The translations under genes were made by a program, and so were the position numbers. A stretch of 13,796 bases of DNA from an uncultured bacterium (lineage in GTDB: Bacteria; Bacillota; Clostridia; Lachnospirales; Lachnospiraceae), in assembly GCA_905214955.1 (NCBI GenBank), contig CAJMON010000074.1:1-13796 (forward strand), in the 5' to 3' direction. The notes beneath the pieces were generated by a model. That model was not told where the DNA came from and did not search any database. It worked only from the letters and a program-made list of their open reading frames with translations. Numbering within the stretch: the stretch's first letter is position 1; every line of letters starts with the position of its first letter. Positions 1 to 6,899 of this stretch are shown here, in pieces.

Positions 1-54
1 TCGCTCAACCACGGCAGCATCAGCCTGCCGGACGAGGACGCCGCCGAACGACGC
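1..54. other. High-GC foreign or chimeric sequence at contig edge
   Basis: The first 54 bases hold 38 G/C (about 70%), far above the rest of the window, and the change to AT-rich sequence is abrupt at about position 55. Read in plus frame 1, the 18 codons have G or C at the third position in 16 cases and contain no stop, which is the codon pattern of a high-GC organism's gene. On the minus strand this stretch puts a stop (20-22) only 15 codons into the gene that should follow the sugar permease. The simplest reading is a chimeric read or assembly join. A genuine insertion or recombination junction cannot be excluded from the window alone. Confidence 0.6.
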
Positions 55-67
55 CTTTTTTCTTCAT
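55..67 (-). CDS. First codons of a second sugar ABC permease (MalG-like), truncated by the window edge
   Basis: An ATG at 67-65 overlaps the TGA of the upstream permease in a 4-base ATGA arrangement. An AGGAGG lies at 78-83, ten bases upstream. The reading begins Met-Lys-Lys-Lys and then runs into the anomalous high-GC segment, where it stops at 20-22. In this operon type a MalG/COG0395-like permease normally follows the MalF-like one, so the identity is inferred from position alone. An alternative ATG at 77-75 stays open to the window edge but has AGGAGG directly abutting it, which is too close for normal initiation. Confidence 0.35.
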
Positions 68-957
68 GCTTTTTCATCCTCCTTTTTTCCATTGACCACC
101 TGGAACAGGATCAGGGATGCAATGGCAATAACCAGAAACAGACAGTATGCCACTGCGGAACCATATCCAAATTCAAAATTGCGGAAGGCGGTTTCGTAGT
201 ACCGCATAATGACAGTCATCACTGCACGGTCCGGACCTCCGATAGGCTGGCTGGAACCGTTAAATAAGAGCTGAGGTTCATCAAACAATTTAAATCCATT
301 GATCACACTGGTAGTAATCACAAAAACGAAAATGGGACGCAGCATGGGAATGGTGATCTTCCGAAAACGCTGCCACCAGGAAGCTCCGTCGATACGTGCT
401 GCCTCATACAGATCTTCCGGTATCGTAGAAAGTCCTGACAGAAACATGATCATATTGTATCCATAATTTTTCCAGACGATCATAAAGATAACCACAAACC
501 GGGATGTCCAGGCGTGCCCAAGCCAGTATACGGAATCCACGCCCAGAAGATTTAAAAATGCATTGACCACGCCGCTCTTCCACTCAAACATCAGCTGGAA
601 AATAATTCCCACTGCTACCGGAGTGGTAATATAAGGCAGGAAGTTGATCAGCTGCAGGGCATTTCTGCTCCGCTCAAAAAATTCTTTCAAAAATGTAGCT
701 GTCAGAACACCCAGAACAATCTGGATTGGGGTGCTGATGAGAAGCAGAATCACGGTGTTCCACAGGGATTTATAAAAATAAGTATCCTTTGTAAATACCC
801 GGATATAATTTTTCAGTCCTGTAAACTGAATTTTGCTGATTCCATCCCAATTTGTAAAACTGATCCCAAAGGAAAACAAAATTGGAAACAGTCCAAATGC
901 CAGATACAGGAGAAAATAAGGAGCCAGCATGGCGTAAGGAACATGTTTTTTTGACAT
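64..957 (-). CDS. Sugar ABC transporter permease (MalF/UgpA family)
   Basis: This is a cytoplasmic-membrane permease subunit of a CUT1-type carbohydrate importer. The protein has 297 residues, normal for the family. Hydrophobic segments lie at roughly residues 8-30, 67-90, 105-125, 153-175, 205-225 and 270-290. The cytoplasmic EAA loop that docks the ATPase is clear at about 181-208 (EDLYEAARIDGASWWQRF, then IPMLRP). I chose the ATG at 957: AAGGAGG lies ten bases upstream, and the longer frame to 999 would translate through that ribosome site. The gene follows the binding-protein gene by 58 bases and overlaps the next gene by ATGA. No ATPase gene is present, as is common in Firmicutes sugar operons that share one MsmX-type ATPase. 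The substrate cannot be read from the sequence. Confidence 0.9.
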   Translation of the reverse strand: MSKKHVPYAMLAPYFLLYLAFGLFPILFSFGISFTNWDGISKIQFTGLKNYIRVFTKDTYFYKSLWNTVILLLISTPIQIVLGVLTATFLKEFFERSRNALQLINFLPYITTPVAVGIIFQLMFEWKSGVVNAFLNLLGVDSVYWLGHAWTSRFVVIFMIVWKNYGYNMIMFLSGLSTIPEDLYEAARIDGASWWQRFRKITIPMLRPIFVFVITTSVINGFKLFDEPQLLFNGSSQPIGGPDRAVMTVIMRYYETAFRNFEFGYGSAVAYCLFLVIAIASLILFQVVNGKKEDEKA

Positions 958-984
958 AACAAGATTTCCTCCTTTCAAAACTAT

Positions 985-1006
985 GGGGACTGTTCTCACA
1001 GCCCCC
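985..1006 (-). promoter_or_regulatory. Intercistronic stem-loop after the sugar-binding protein gene
   Basis: On the minus strand GGGGGCTGT pairs with ACAGTCCCC (one G-U pair) around a GAGA tetraloop, a GNRA-type loop. It starts ten bases after the binding-protein stop codon and lies ahead of the permease ribosome site. The downstream sequence (ATAGTTTTG) is a weak U tract, so it is more likely an mRNA 3'-end stabiliser or partial terminator than a full stop. Such hairpins commonly let the binding protein be made in excess over the permeases. Confidence 0.5.
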
Positions 1007-1015
1007 TTTTCTTTC

Positions 1016-2284
1016 TTATTTTTCCAGATCCGGCTGCTTTACCAGAAGTTCTTCTGTCATAGAGTCAATCAGCTCATCGACAGTGATGGTTCCCTCTGTA
1101 TCCGCATTGATGGATTTCAGCGCCAGATTGTAGACATCATTGATGTCCTGGTCATATTTGCTGGGCCTGCGGACTTCTGCCATGTTTGGAAGAATGTCCT
1201 GTGCCAGCGCTCTTAATACATCCTGGCCGCCAAAATAGGGATCCGACTCTGAATAGAACCCTTCCTGCTCGTAAACCGGTTTATACGGAGAAAAGTTTCC
1301 TTTGAAATCTCTCTGTGCAATGGCACCGTCTTCTGAACCAAAGATCCATTTAATGTATTCCACTGCACCCTCCTTGTTTTCTGCTGTTTTGGGAACTCCC
1401 ATAACGGTTCCGCCCCATGGGAATCCGCCTCCCGGAGGAAGCATAAAGCCCCATCTTCCCTCACCTTCTTTGTCATTTGCCTTAATGGTAAATTTCACAG
1501 ACCAGTTTGCGCAGGGATAGAAAATATGAATGTCATCTGCGTAAGAAGCGCCTTCTTCTGCGGAATCAAAATCCAGCACATCCACGGTTCCGGACTGTTT
1601 TAACTCCAGAAGTGTTTCCAGGATTGGCTTCATGGATGTTTCCAGGTTGATTTTATCATCCTCAATAAACGGAGTGTTGGACTGGCCTTTTAAAATCTGG
1701 CCTGCCGCCCCAAGGCTGGACATCATAAACACGGTTCCGCCGGATTTTTCCTGTACTTCTTTTCCTTTTTCAATAAAGGTATCCCAGTCAGACAACATCG
1801 CTGTCAGCTCATCCGGATCATCGGTGCCTAAGTATTCCTTTGCCAGCTCCCGTTTGTAGGCCATGCCTGCAAAGGATGGACACTCCGGACCTACATACTG
1901 GCCGTCCTCTGTGGTTTCCAGGGGAATCAGGTAATCCAGTACCTGGCTGGTATCAAAGTTGTAAGGTTCTTCTTCAATGGGCTCCCAGATATCTAACGAC
2001 AAGAGTTTTCCACGGTAAGTGGATTCCAGCCATGCAATGTCCGGCATCTCGCCGCCGCTGGCAAGGGTAGTCTGCAGTTTCTGTGTCATATCCTTGCTCT
2101 CCACTGCCACCATATTTACTTCGATACCTGTGGCATCGGTGAATGCCTGGTTCATTTTCAGACCATTTTCGCTGGTATCCCAGCACCAGATGGTGATGGG
2201 ATCTTTTTCTTCTGCCATTGCAGAAGTAGAAAGTCCTGCTGCCACCAGCACTGCCATTGTCAGTAACGCCATTTTCTTTTTCAT
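1016..2284 (-). CDS. Extracellular sugar-binding protein of an ABC transporter
   Basis: This is a solute-binding protein (COG1653, SBP_bac_1-like) that captures a carbohydrate outside the membrane and delivers it to the permeases encoded downstream. It has 422 residues. The N-terminus is a Sec signal (MKKKMALLTMAVLVAAG) ending in an AMA cleavage site before EEKDPITIW. The mature start IWCWDTSENG, the segment ASGGEMPDIAWLEST and the C-terminal AVEYIKWIFGSEDGA are typical of the family. No lipobox cysteine is present, which is unusual for a Gram-positive binding protein. The start is the ATG at 2284, with AAGGAGG six bases upstream; the longer frame to 2350 runs over the promoter region. It is the first gene of the transport operon, just downstream of the two-component genes. 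Confidence 0.9.
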   Translation of the reverse strand: MKKKMALLTMAVLVAAGLSTSAMAEEKDPITIWCWDTSENGLKMNQAFTDATGIEVNMVAVESKDMTQKLQTTLASGGEMPDIAWLESTYRGKLLSLDIWEPIEEEPYNFDTSQVLDYLIPLETTEDGQYVGPECPSFAGMAYKRELAKEYLGTDDPDELTAMLSDWDTFIEKGKEVQEKSGGTVFMMSSLGAAGQILKGQSNTPFIEDDKINLETSMKPILETLLELKQSGTVDVLDFDSAEEGASYADDIHIFYPCANWSVKFTIKANDKEGEGRWGFMLPPGGGFPWGGTVMGVPKTAENKEGAVEYIKWIFGSEDGAIAQRDFKGNFSPYKPVYEQEGFYSESDPYFGGQDVLRALAQDILPNMAEVRRPSKYDQDINDVYNLALKSINADTEGTITVDELIDSMTEELLVKQPDLEK

Positions 2285-2348
2285 ACATATCCTCCTTTGA
2301 ATTTTCACCTTTTTTATTGGTTTTTTCTGTTCCGTTCTTTGTAACCAC

Positions 2349-2377
2349 ATTATAATTTCTCATTCTATACAGGTAAA
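2349..2377 (-). promoter_or_regulatory. Promoter of the sugar ABC operon
   Basis: On the minus strand a perfect -10 (TATAAT, 2349-2354) lies 17 bases from a -35-like TTTACC (2372-2377, four of six matches). Transcription would begin near 2342, giving a leader of about 57 bases before the binding-protein ATG. A weak -35 beside a perfect -10 fits a promoter needing an activator such as the AraC-type response regulator encoded upstream. Purine-rich GTAC/GTAT boxes lie further upstream (about 2389-2465). Confidence 0.6.
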
Positions 2378-2496
2378 TCTGTTTTTTTGTACTTCTTTTG
2401 TCTATTTTATACATTTTCCCCGTACTTTCTGGCCTTCTTTCGTCCCCTGTCTGGTTTTTTTATACGATTCCTACTTTTTTTACATATTTTTTACCT

Positions 2497-2540
2497 AAAA
2501 AACCTCCTGCATGTTTTTGAAATTTCATGCAGAAGGCCTT
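2497..2540 (-). terminator. Rho-independent terminator after the sensor kinase gene
   Basis: On the minus strand CCTTCTGCATG (2526-2536) pairs with CATGCAGGAGG (2503-2513) with a single mismatch around a 12-base loop, followed by TTTTTT (2497-2502). It lies 16 bases past the kinase stop codon and separates the regulatory genes from the transporter promoter. Confidence 0.8.
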
Positions 2541-2552
2541 TTTCATTTCTTT

Positions 2553-4238
2553 TTATACTTCCCGATCTTTAAACTGCAGACAGATTCTGGTTCCTCCTTC
2601 CATCCGCTGTTCAATTGAAAAGGAAAATTGTTCTTCATAAATCAGTTTCAGCCGTTCAAACACATTGTACAGTCCAATGTGTCCTCCTGTTTTTCCTTCC
2701 TTCAACCGCTCCTGAATGTTCTCAATATCTTCTTTGGTACAGCCTATTCCATCATCTTCTACACAGATTTTTACAAATCCTTTGCTGCTCTCTATGGAAA
2801 TTCGAAGAAGTCCGGCATGTTCCGCTGGAATGATCCCGTGGAATACACTGTTTTCCACCAGAGGATACAAAATCAGCCTGGGAAGCTGCTTTTCCATGCA
2901 CTCCTCCTGAATATTCCATTCCACATCCGGAATGTTGTGGTAGCACACCTGGAGAACTTCCACATACTTGTTAATAAACCGCTGTTCCCCCAACACGGTA
3001 GACATAGCCTGCAGATCCGTCCTTAAAATCAACTGGAGAATCCCGATTAGCGATCTGGTCAACCGGATAATCTCTGTATAGTTCTGCTGTCTTGCCAGGC
3101 AGATTACCGCATTTAACGTATTATAAATAAAATGAGGATTCAGCTGATAGGACAGCATTTTCATCTGAGAAGCATACTGGCGTTTTTCCCCCTCCAGGAT
3201 CTGCTTTGTATGTTCATCCAGTTTTTCTACCATTTCATTAAACACATCTGCTGCTACTTCACACTCATCCGCGGTTCTGATCTCAATGCGTTCTTTTCTG
3301 CTTCCTGCAGCTACCTGCTGCATTCCACGAATCAGTTCCTCCAAAGGACGAACCACTCTTCCTGCCACCTGAATAACTGCTCCCAGCATCACAAACAGCA
3401 CCACTACAATGATCAGAAGCACCACCAGACTCATTTGGGTGATGGTACTGGAAATGTCATCTTCCAGAATTTTATATTTCAGGTTCCACTGATCTTTTCC
3501 AAGTATATATTCATAAATGTTCTGGTCTCTTCTGGAAATATCTTCAATACCCCCAAAAATACATACTCCTTCTGCGGTATACAGGCTTGTCTGAACACTC
3601 TGCTGCTCCAAAAGCAATGGCGAGGCTGCCTGGTCTGCATTAATCAGAAGCACCAGTGTACCAATGTGAACTTTCACTTTTTCTTTGTCATAAATAGTGC
3701 TCACATAGGGAATCGTATTCTTCTTCCCATAAGCTCCATAGTAAGATACTGTCTCCTCTGGAAGAAACACATTTTTTTCTTGTTCAAATGCCTCTTGATA
3801 AACAAGTTCCTGAATCAGATCCCGGTAGGTATGTGTGGTTTCCAGAATTTCCCCTTCCGGACTCACCACAAAAATGTCATATAACAGATCATCTCTTAAA
3901 AATTGAAATTCTTTCAGCTTTTTCTCCATATTCTGAATAGATGCAAAGTATTGGTACGATCCTGCTTTGCAGGCCAGAATTTTTTTTAAAGACTCCTGAA
4001 CCGTCTCATCAAAACTGATATTCTGGGCATACAGTTCCATAGATTCCAGAGAATTCACTGCTTCCCTGGCCATTTTCTGCACCATATTTGTACTGCGTTC
4101 TTTCAGGAGATTTTCCGTTACAGGTTTGAAATATAGATACACCGCTCCTCCGCACAGAAGTGTACACAAAAGGACGGCACTGGCTACCACATGCAATATT
4201 TTTTTTGAAATTTTTGTCCTTCTGGTATATTTTTTCAT
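2553..4238 (-). CDS. YesM-type sensor histidine kinase
   Basis: This is a membrane sensor kinase of the HPK7/LytS-YesM class (561 residues) that would phosphorylate the adjacent response regulator. One transmembrane helix lies at about residues 14-36, an extracytoplasmic sensing domain at 37-265 (Cache-like by position), a second helix at 267-292, and a HAMP linker at about 293-345. The histidine box is QLNPHFIYNTLN with phospho-acceptor H369. The ATP-binding domain shows PLVENSVFHG (N463), DDGIGC (495-500) and GGHIGLYNV (518-526). The start ATG lies nine bases after the regulator's stop codon. Its ribosome site, GGCGGG, is poorer than others here and overlaps that stop, suggesting translational coupling. 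Regulating the downstream sugar transporter is the expected role of such pairs, inferred from context. Confidence 0.92.
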   Translation of the reverse strand: MKKYTRRTKISKKILHVVASAVLLCTLLCGGAVYLYFKPVTENLLKERSTNMVQKMAREAVNSLESMELYAQNISFDETVQESLKKILACKAGSYQYFASIQNMEKKLKEFQFLRDDLLYDIFVVSPEGEILETTHTYRDLIQELVYQEAFEQEKNVFLPEETVSYYGAYGKKNTIPYVSTIYDKEKVKVHIGTLVLLINADQAASPLLLEQQSVQTSLYTAEGVCIFGGIEDISRRDQNIYEYILGKDQWNLKYKILEDDISSTITQMSLVVLLIIVVVLFVMLGAVIQVAGRVVRPLEELIRGMQQVAAGSRKERIEIRTADECEVAADVFNEMVEKLDEHTKQILEGEKRQYASQMKMLSYQLNPHFIYNTLNAVICLARQQNYTEIIRLTRSLIGILQLILRTDLQAMSTVLGEQRFINKYVEVLQVCYHNIPDVEWNIQEECMEKQLPRLILYPLVENSVFHGIIPAEHAGLLRISIESSKGFVKICVEDDGIGCTKEDIENIQERLKEGKTGGHIGLYNVFERLKLIYEEQFSFSIEQRMEGGTRICLQFKDREV

Positions 4239-4247
4239 ATATCCCGC

Positions 4248-5744
4248 CTATGCCCGGAAATAGTCTTTCGGGTTCTTTCCTGTCACTTTTTTAAACGCTT
4301 TGCTGAAATACTGCACGGTCTGGTATCCCGTCATCTCACTGACTTCGTAAATTTTATAGTTTCCGCTCTTTAACAGCTCCACTGCTTTTTCAATGCGGAT
4401 CTGGGTCACATAAGCAGAAAACGCTGTTCCTGTCTCCTGTTTAAACAGCCTGGACAAATACATGGGATTCATGTGCAGTTCTTTCGCCACTTCCGTAAGT
4501 CCTATGCCCTCCTGATAATGTTCTTTTACAAACTGAAGCATGGCATTGACATTGCCGGAATACTCCTTGGCATTTCCATGTTTTCCAAGAAGTGCTGCCA
4601 CATCCAGGTAGGCGCTCCAGAACTGTTCCAGATTCAAAAATGCACTGCCCTCTTTTAAGTGTTCCAGCGCCTCCTCTGCAGCTCCATCCCTCATCTGGCT
4701 GCTCTGCCATACTGCCAGGGAAAGCATCCGGTCTGTGCATTTTCCATACCAGTAAAGATTTTTCTGCTTTTTTAGGCGGCCTTTCAATCTCTCCAAAATC
4801 GCTTCTATATCCTGAAATTCCTGCTTTTTGTAAGATTTTTCCAGTTCTTCCAGATCTTCGGAAAGCTCCTTTGGCAGAGGCTCTTTGGATGTTTCCGGAA
4901 ATGTTTCCAGAATTCTGCTTCCACCAGAAAAGACAATGCCTTTCAGAATCTGGTCTGCATCCTGATAACAGACGGATACCTCCTGTGCTTCCCGGATTTT
5001 TCCATGGTAAGCTGCCGCTGCTGTCAGTCCCAGTTTCGTATCCAGCACGTACTGCACCTGCCGGATAAAGCCTCTTACGGACTCCTGGTCCTGCACTTCT
5101 GATAAATAAAGCCCGTCTTTTCGTAGAATTACAAACCTTCCTGCGTCCAGGCGCAGGGTCAAAAACTCTTCTTTTGGCAGTCTTTGCTGAAACAGTTCCT
5201 GCAGCTCTTCCTCCCCGGTCTCCAAAAGGCCGTCTAAAATCTGAAACAACACAAGTGTGGTTTTTCCAGGCCATTTTACCGGCTTTTCAAAGCCTTCACT
5301 CTCTGGTTTTCCCTTTAACAAGAGACGTATCCGGCTGCGCTCATGGAAGCTGTCCATAGCCTGCTTTTTCTGAATCTCTTCTACACACCCATTGAGTTCT
5401 TTTAGCAGCAGTTCCTCATCAATCTCATATTTCATAAGGAAACGGGTAATGCCAAGGTCCATGGCATGCTTTACCAGTCCAAATTCTTCATACGCTGTCA
5501 GCAGAATCACCTGAGTATCCATACCGCTCTTTCGCAGCTCTTCCACCATTTCCAGTCCTGTCATCACTGGCATTTTAATATCGGTAAGGATAATATCCGG
5601 ATGATACCGTCTGGCATATTCCAGGCCTGTCTGTCCGTTTTTCATCCCCCCCAGCAGCCGGAATCCATAATTTTCCCAGCTGACCAGATGCATCAGATCT
5701 TCTCTGGTCAGATCCATGTCCTCCACCACAAGAATTGTATACAC
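4248..5744 (-). CDS. YesN-type response regulator with AraC DNA-binding domain
   Basis: This transcription regulator has 498 residues. An N-terminal receiver domain (about 1-120) carries acidic residues in VVEDMD, phospho-acceptor D55 in LTDIKMP, T83 in LLTAY and K105 in FLMKYE. A long poorly conserved linker follows (about 125-390), as is usual in YesN proteins. The C-terminal AraC/XylS domain (about 395-498) has two helix-turn-helix units, around LTEVAKELHMNPMYLSRLFK and IYEVSEMTGYQTVQYFSKAF. I chose the GTG at 5744 because GGAGG lies seven bases upstream and the product then begins MYTILVVED, normal for receivers. An upstream in-frame GTG at 5759 would place its start inside that ribosome site region. 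It is first in an operon with the sensor kinase. Confidence 0.9.
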   Translation of the reverse strand: MYTILVVEDMDLTREDLMHLVSWENYGFRLLGGMKNGQTGLEYARRYHPDIILTDIKMPVMTGLEMVEELRKSGMDTQVILLTAYEEFGLVKHAMDLGITRFLMKYEIDEELLLKELNGCVEEIQKKQAMDSFHERSRIRLLLKGKPESEGFEKPVKWPGKTTLVLFQILDGLLETGEEELQELFQQRLPKEEFLTLRLDAGRFVILRKDGLYLSEVQDQESVRGFIRQVQYVLDTKLGLTAAAAYHGKIREAQEVSVCYQDADQILKGIVFSGGSRILETFPETSKEPLPKELSEDLEELEKSYKKQEFQDIEAILERLKGRLKKQKNLYWYGKCTDRMLSLAVWQSSQMRDGAAEEALEHLKEGSAFLNLEQFWSAYLDVAALLGKHGNAKEYSGNVNAMLQFVKEHYQEGIGLTEVAKELHMNPMYLSRLFKQETGTAFSAYVTQIRIEKAVELLKSGNYKIYEVSEMTGYQTVQYFSKAFKKVTGKNPKDYFRA

Positions 5745-5776
5745 ATCTTTCCCTCCCACATAACCATGTTATTTTT

Positions 5777-5805
5777 AATGTAGCACAAAATTTCTCTTTC
5801 CACAA
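5777..5805 (-). promoter_or_regulatory. Probable promoter of the two-component operon
   Basis: On the minus strand a -10-like TACATT (5777-5782), preceded by TGC (extended -10), lies 17 bases from TTGTGG (5800-5805, three of six matches). It sits between the upstream terminator and the regulator start, giving a leader of about 25 bases. The call rests on motif spacing alone. Confidence 0.45.
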
Positions 5806-5822
5806 TCCTCCCTCGCAGCATG

Positions 5823-5850
5823 AAAAAAAGCCCGACATTTCTGCCGGGCT
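5823..5850 (-). terminator. Rho-independent terminator after the methyltransferase gene
   Basis: On the minus strand AGCCCGGCA pairs with TGTCGGGCT (one G-U pair) around a GAAA tetraloop (stem 5829-5850), followed by a run of seven T. It lies about 37 bases past the methyltransferase stop and isolates it from the two-component operon. Confidence 0.88.
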
Positions 5851-5887
5851 GTCACTCTATCTTATCTCCAGGGTGTTTGCGTGTTTT

Positions 5888-6697
5888 TTATTTATCTTTT
5901 ACCGGACCGATGAGACCTTCACGGTATGCTCCAATGTACTCCATGCAGAAATCATCCATGCCAAGAAGTGCTTCGGTAGCGTAGATCAGGCCCATCATGT
6001 CGCGGTTGGTCGGGTCAAGGATTGCGCTGTCCAGACCTGCATTCATAGCCAGAACAGTGAAGCCCATGTTCAGAAGTTTTCGAACCGGCAGGTTGAAGGA
6101 AATGTTGCTGACAGCAGCGGTGATGTGGATATCCGGATACTGTTCACGAATGGTGCGCATTACCTGAGTATTCATGTTGATGCCATCCTCAGAAGTACAC
6201 AGCATCTCGATCAGGGGATCGATGTGGATACGGTTCGGTGCAATACCATACTGTTTTGCTTTCTCCATAATCTTGTCGAATACGCGGAGACGATCTTCTG
6301 CACATTTCGGAATTCCGGTGTCGTCACACAGAAGTGCGATAACTTCCCATTTGGTATCTTTGATTTCCGGGAAGAGAATGTCAATCTTGTCGCCTTCCAT
6401 AGATACAGAGTTGATGATACCCGGTTTATTACAGAATTTGTAAGCTTCTTTCAGGACTCTGGGACTGGGGCTGTCTACTGCTAAGGGCAGATCCGTTACA
6501 CTCTGTACCAGATCAATCATCCATTTCAGGGTATCCAGCTCAATTTCTTCTTCTACAGATGCGCATACATCAATATAGGTAGCTCCTGCTGCTTCCTGTT
6601 TCTTTGCGATTTCTTTGATCCACTCTTCATTTCTCTCCGCAATGGCTTTTCCCATGGAAGGAATGGAACCGTTAATTTTTTCTCCAATGATAATCAT
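5888..6697 (-). CDS. Methyltetrahydrofolate:corrinoid methyltransferase (AcsE/MtgA-like)
   Basis: This pterin-binding TIM-barrel enzyme (269 residues, close to the roughly 260 usual for the family) would move a methyl group between methyl-tetrahydrofolate and a corrinoid protein in the cytoplasm. The N-terminal IIIGEKING is the family's pterin-site start. D75 (AVDSPSP), N96 (GIINSVS), D160 (IHIDPLIE) and N198 (AAVSNISF) fall where the pterin ligands of Moorella AcsE lie, by recall and not alignment. The dihydropteroate synthase signature NVTPDSFSDGG is absent, so folate synthesis (FolP) is unlikely. The ATG at 6697 has GGAGG nine bases upstream. No corrinoid protein, MttB-type methyltransferase or Wood-Ljungdahl gene lies nearby, so it appears as a single-gene unit between two terminators. 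A cre-like palindrome precedes it. Confidence 0.82.
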   Translation of the reverse strand: MIIIGEKINGSIPSMGKAIAERNEEWIKEIAKKQEAAGATYIDVCASVEEEIELDTLKWMIDLVQSVTDLPLAVDSPSPRVLKEAYKFCNKPGIINSVSMEGDKIDILFPEIKDTKWEVIALLCDDTGIPKCAEDRLRVFDKIMEKAKQYGIAPNRIHIDPLIEMLCTSEDGINMNTQVMRTIREQYPDIHITAAVSNISFNLPVRKLLNMGFTVLAMNAGLDSAILDPTNRDMMGLIYATEALLGMDDFCMEYIGAYREGLIGPVKDK

Positions 6698-6797
6698 AAA
6701 AAAATACCTCCGTTTTTTTCTATAAAATAAACGTTTTACGCTGGTGAAAGGAATCCCTGGAGTGCGTCCCGTTTATCACAATAAAATTTTTCACTTT

Positions 6798-6824
6798 TGG
6801 AAACGCTTTTTGAAAGCGCTTCCA
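6798..6824 (-). promoter_or_regulatory. cre-like (CcpA/LacI-family) operator upstream of the methyltransferase gene
   Basis: TGAAAGCGCTTCCA (6811-6824) fits the CcpA cre consensus TGWAARCGYTWNCW at every position. An adjoining TGGAAACGCTTTTT (6798-6811) fits at 12 of 14, and together they form a near-perfect 12-base inverted repeat. On the minus strand a weak promoter (TTTCCA, 17 bases, TGTGAT) would overlap the box, so binding should block it. Whether CcpA or a local LacI-type repressor binds is not decidable from the window, and no LacI gene is present. Confidence 0.6.
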
Positions 6825-6840
6825 TTTTTCTTTGAAGAAA

Positions 6841-6885
6841 TGTGCTTCACCCTGTTTCCTCTTCGGATTTTTCAGGTGAAGCACA
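6841..6885 (-). terminator. Hairpin after the sugar kinase gene, likely terminator
   Basis: TGTGCTTCACC (6841-6851) and GGTGAAGCACA (6875-6885) form a perfect 11-base inverted repeat 15 bases past the kinase stop. On the minus strand the downstream tract is only TTTCTTC, so termination may be weak. The kinase-proximal arm can instead pair with itself (CAGGTG 6873-6878 with CACCTG 6884-6889), giving two exclusive structures. Confidence 0.5.
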
Positions 6886-6899
6886 CCTGTTTTCCGTTT

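Noticed and set aside
3132..3884. 250-codon plus-strand frame opposite the sensor kinase
   Set aside because: It is a shadow of the intact histidine kinase gene, has no convincing ribosome site and lacks family features.
5735..6484. 249-codon plus-strand frame opposite the methyltransferase
   Set aside because: It runs antisense through the regulator start, a terminator and a clearly conserved enzyme gene, so it is a chance open frame.
5888..6697. Dihydropteroate synthase (FolP) reading of the pterin-binding protein
   Set aside because: The FolP start signature is missing, the GEKING start and D/N pattern fit methyl-THF methyltransferases, and no folate genes are adjacent.
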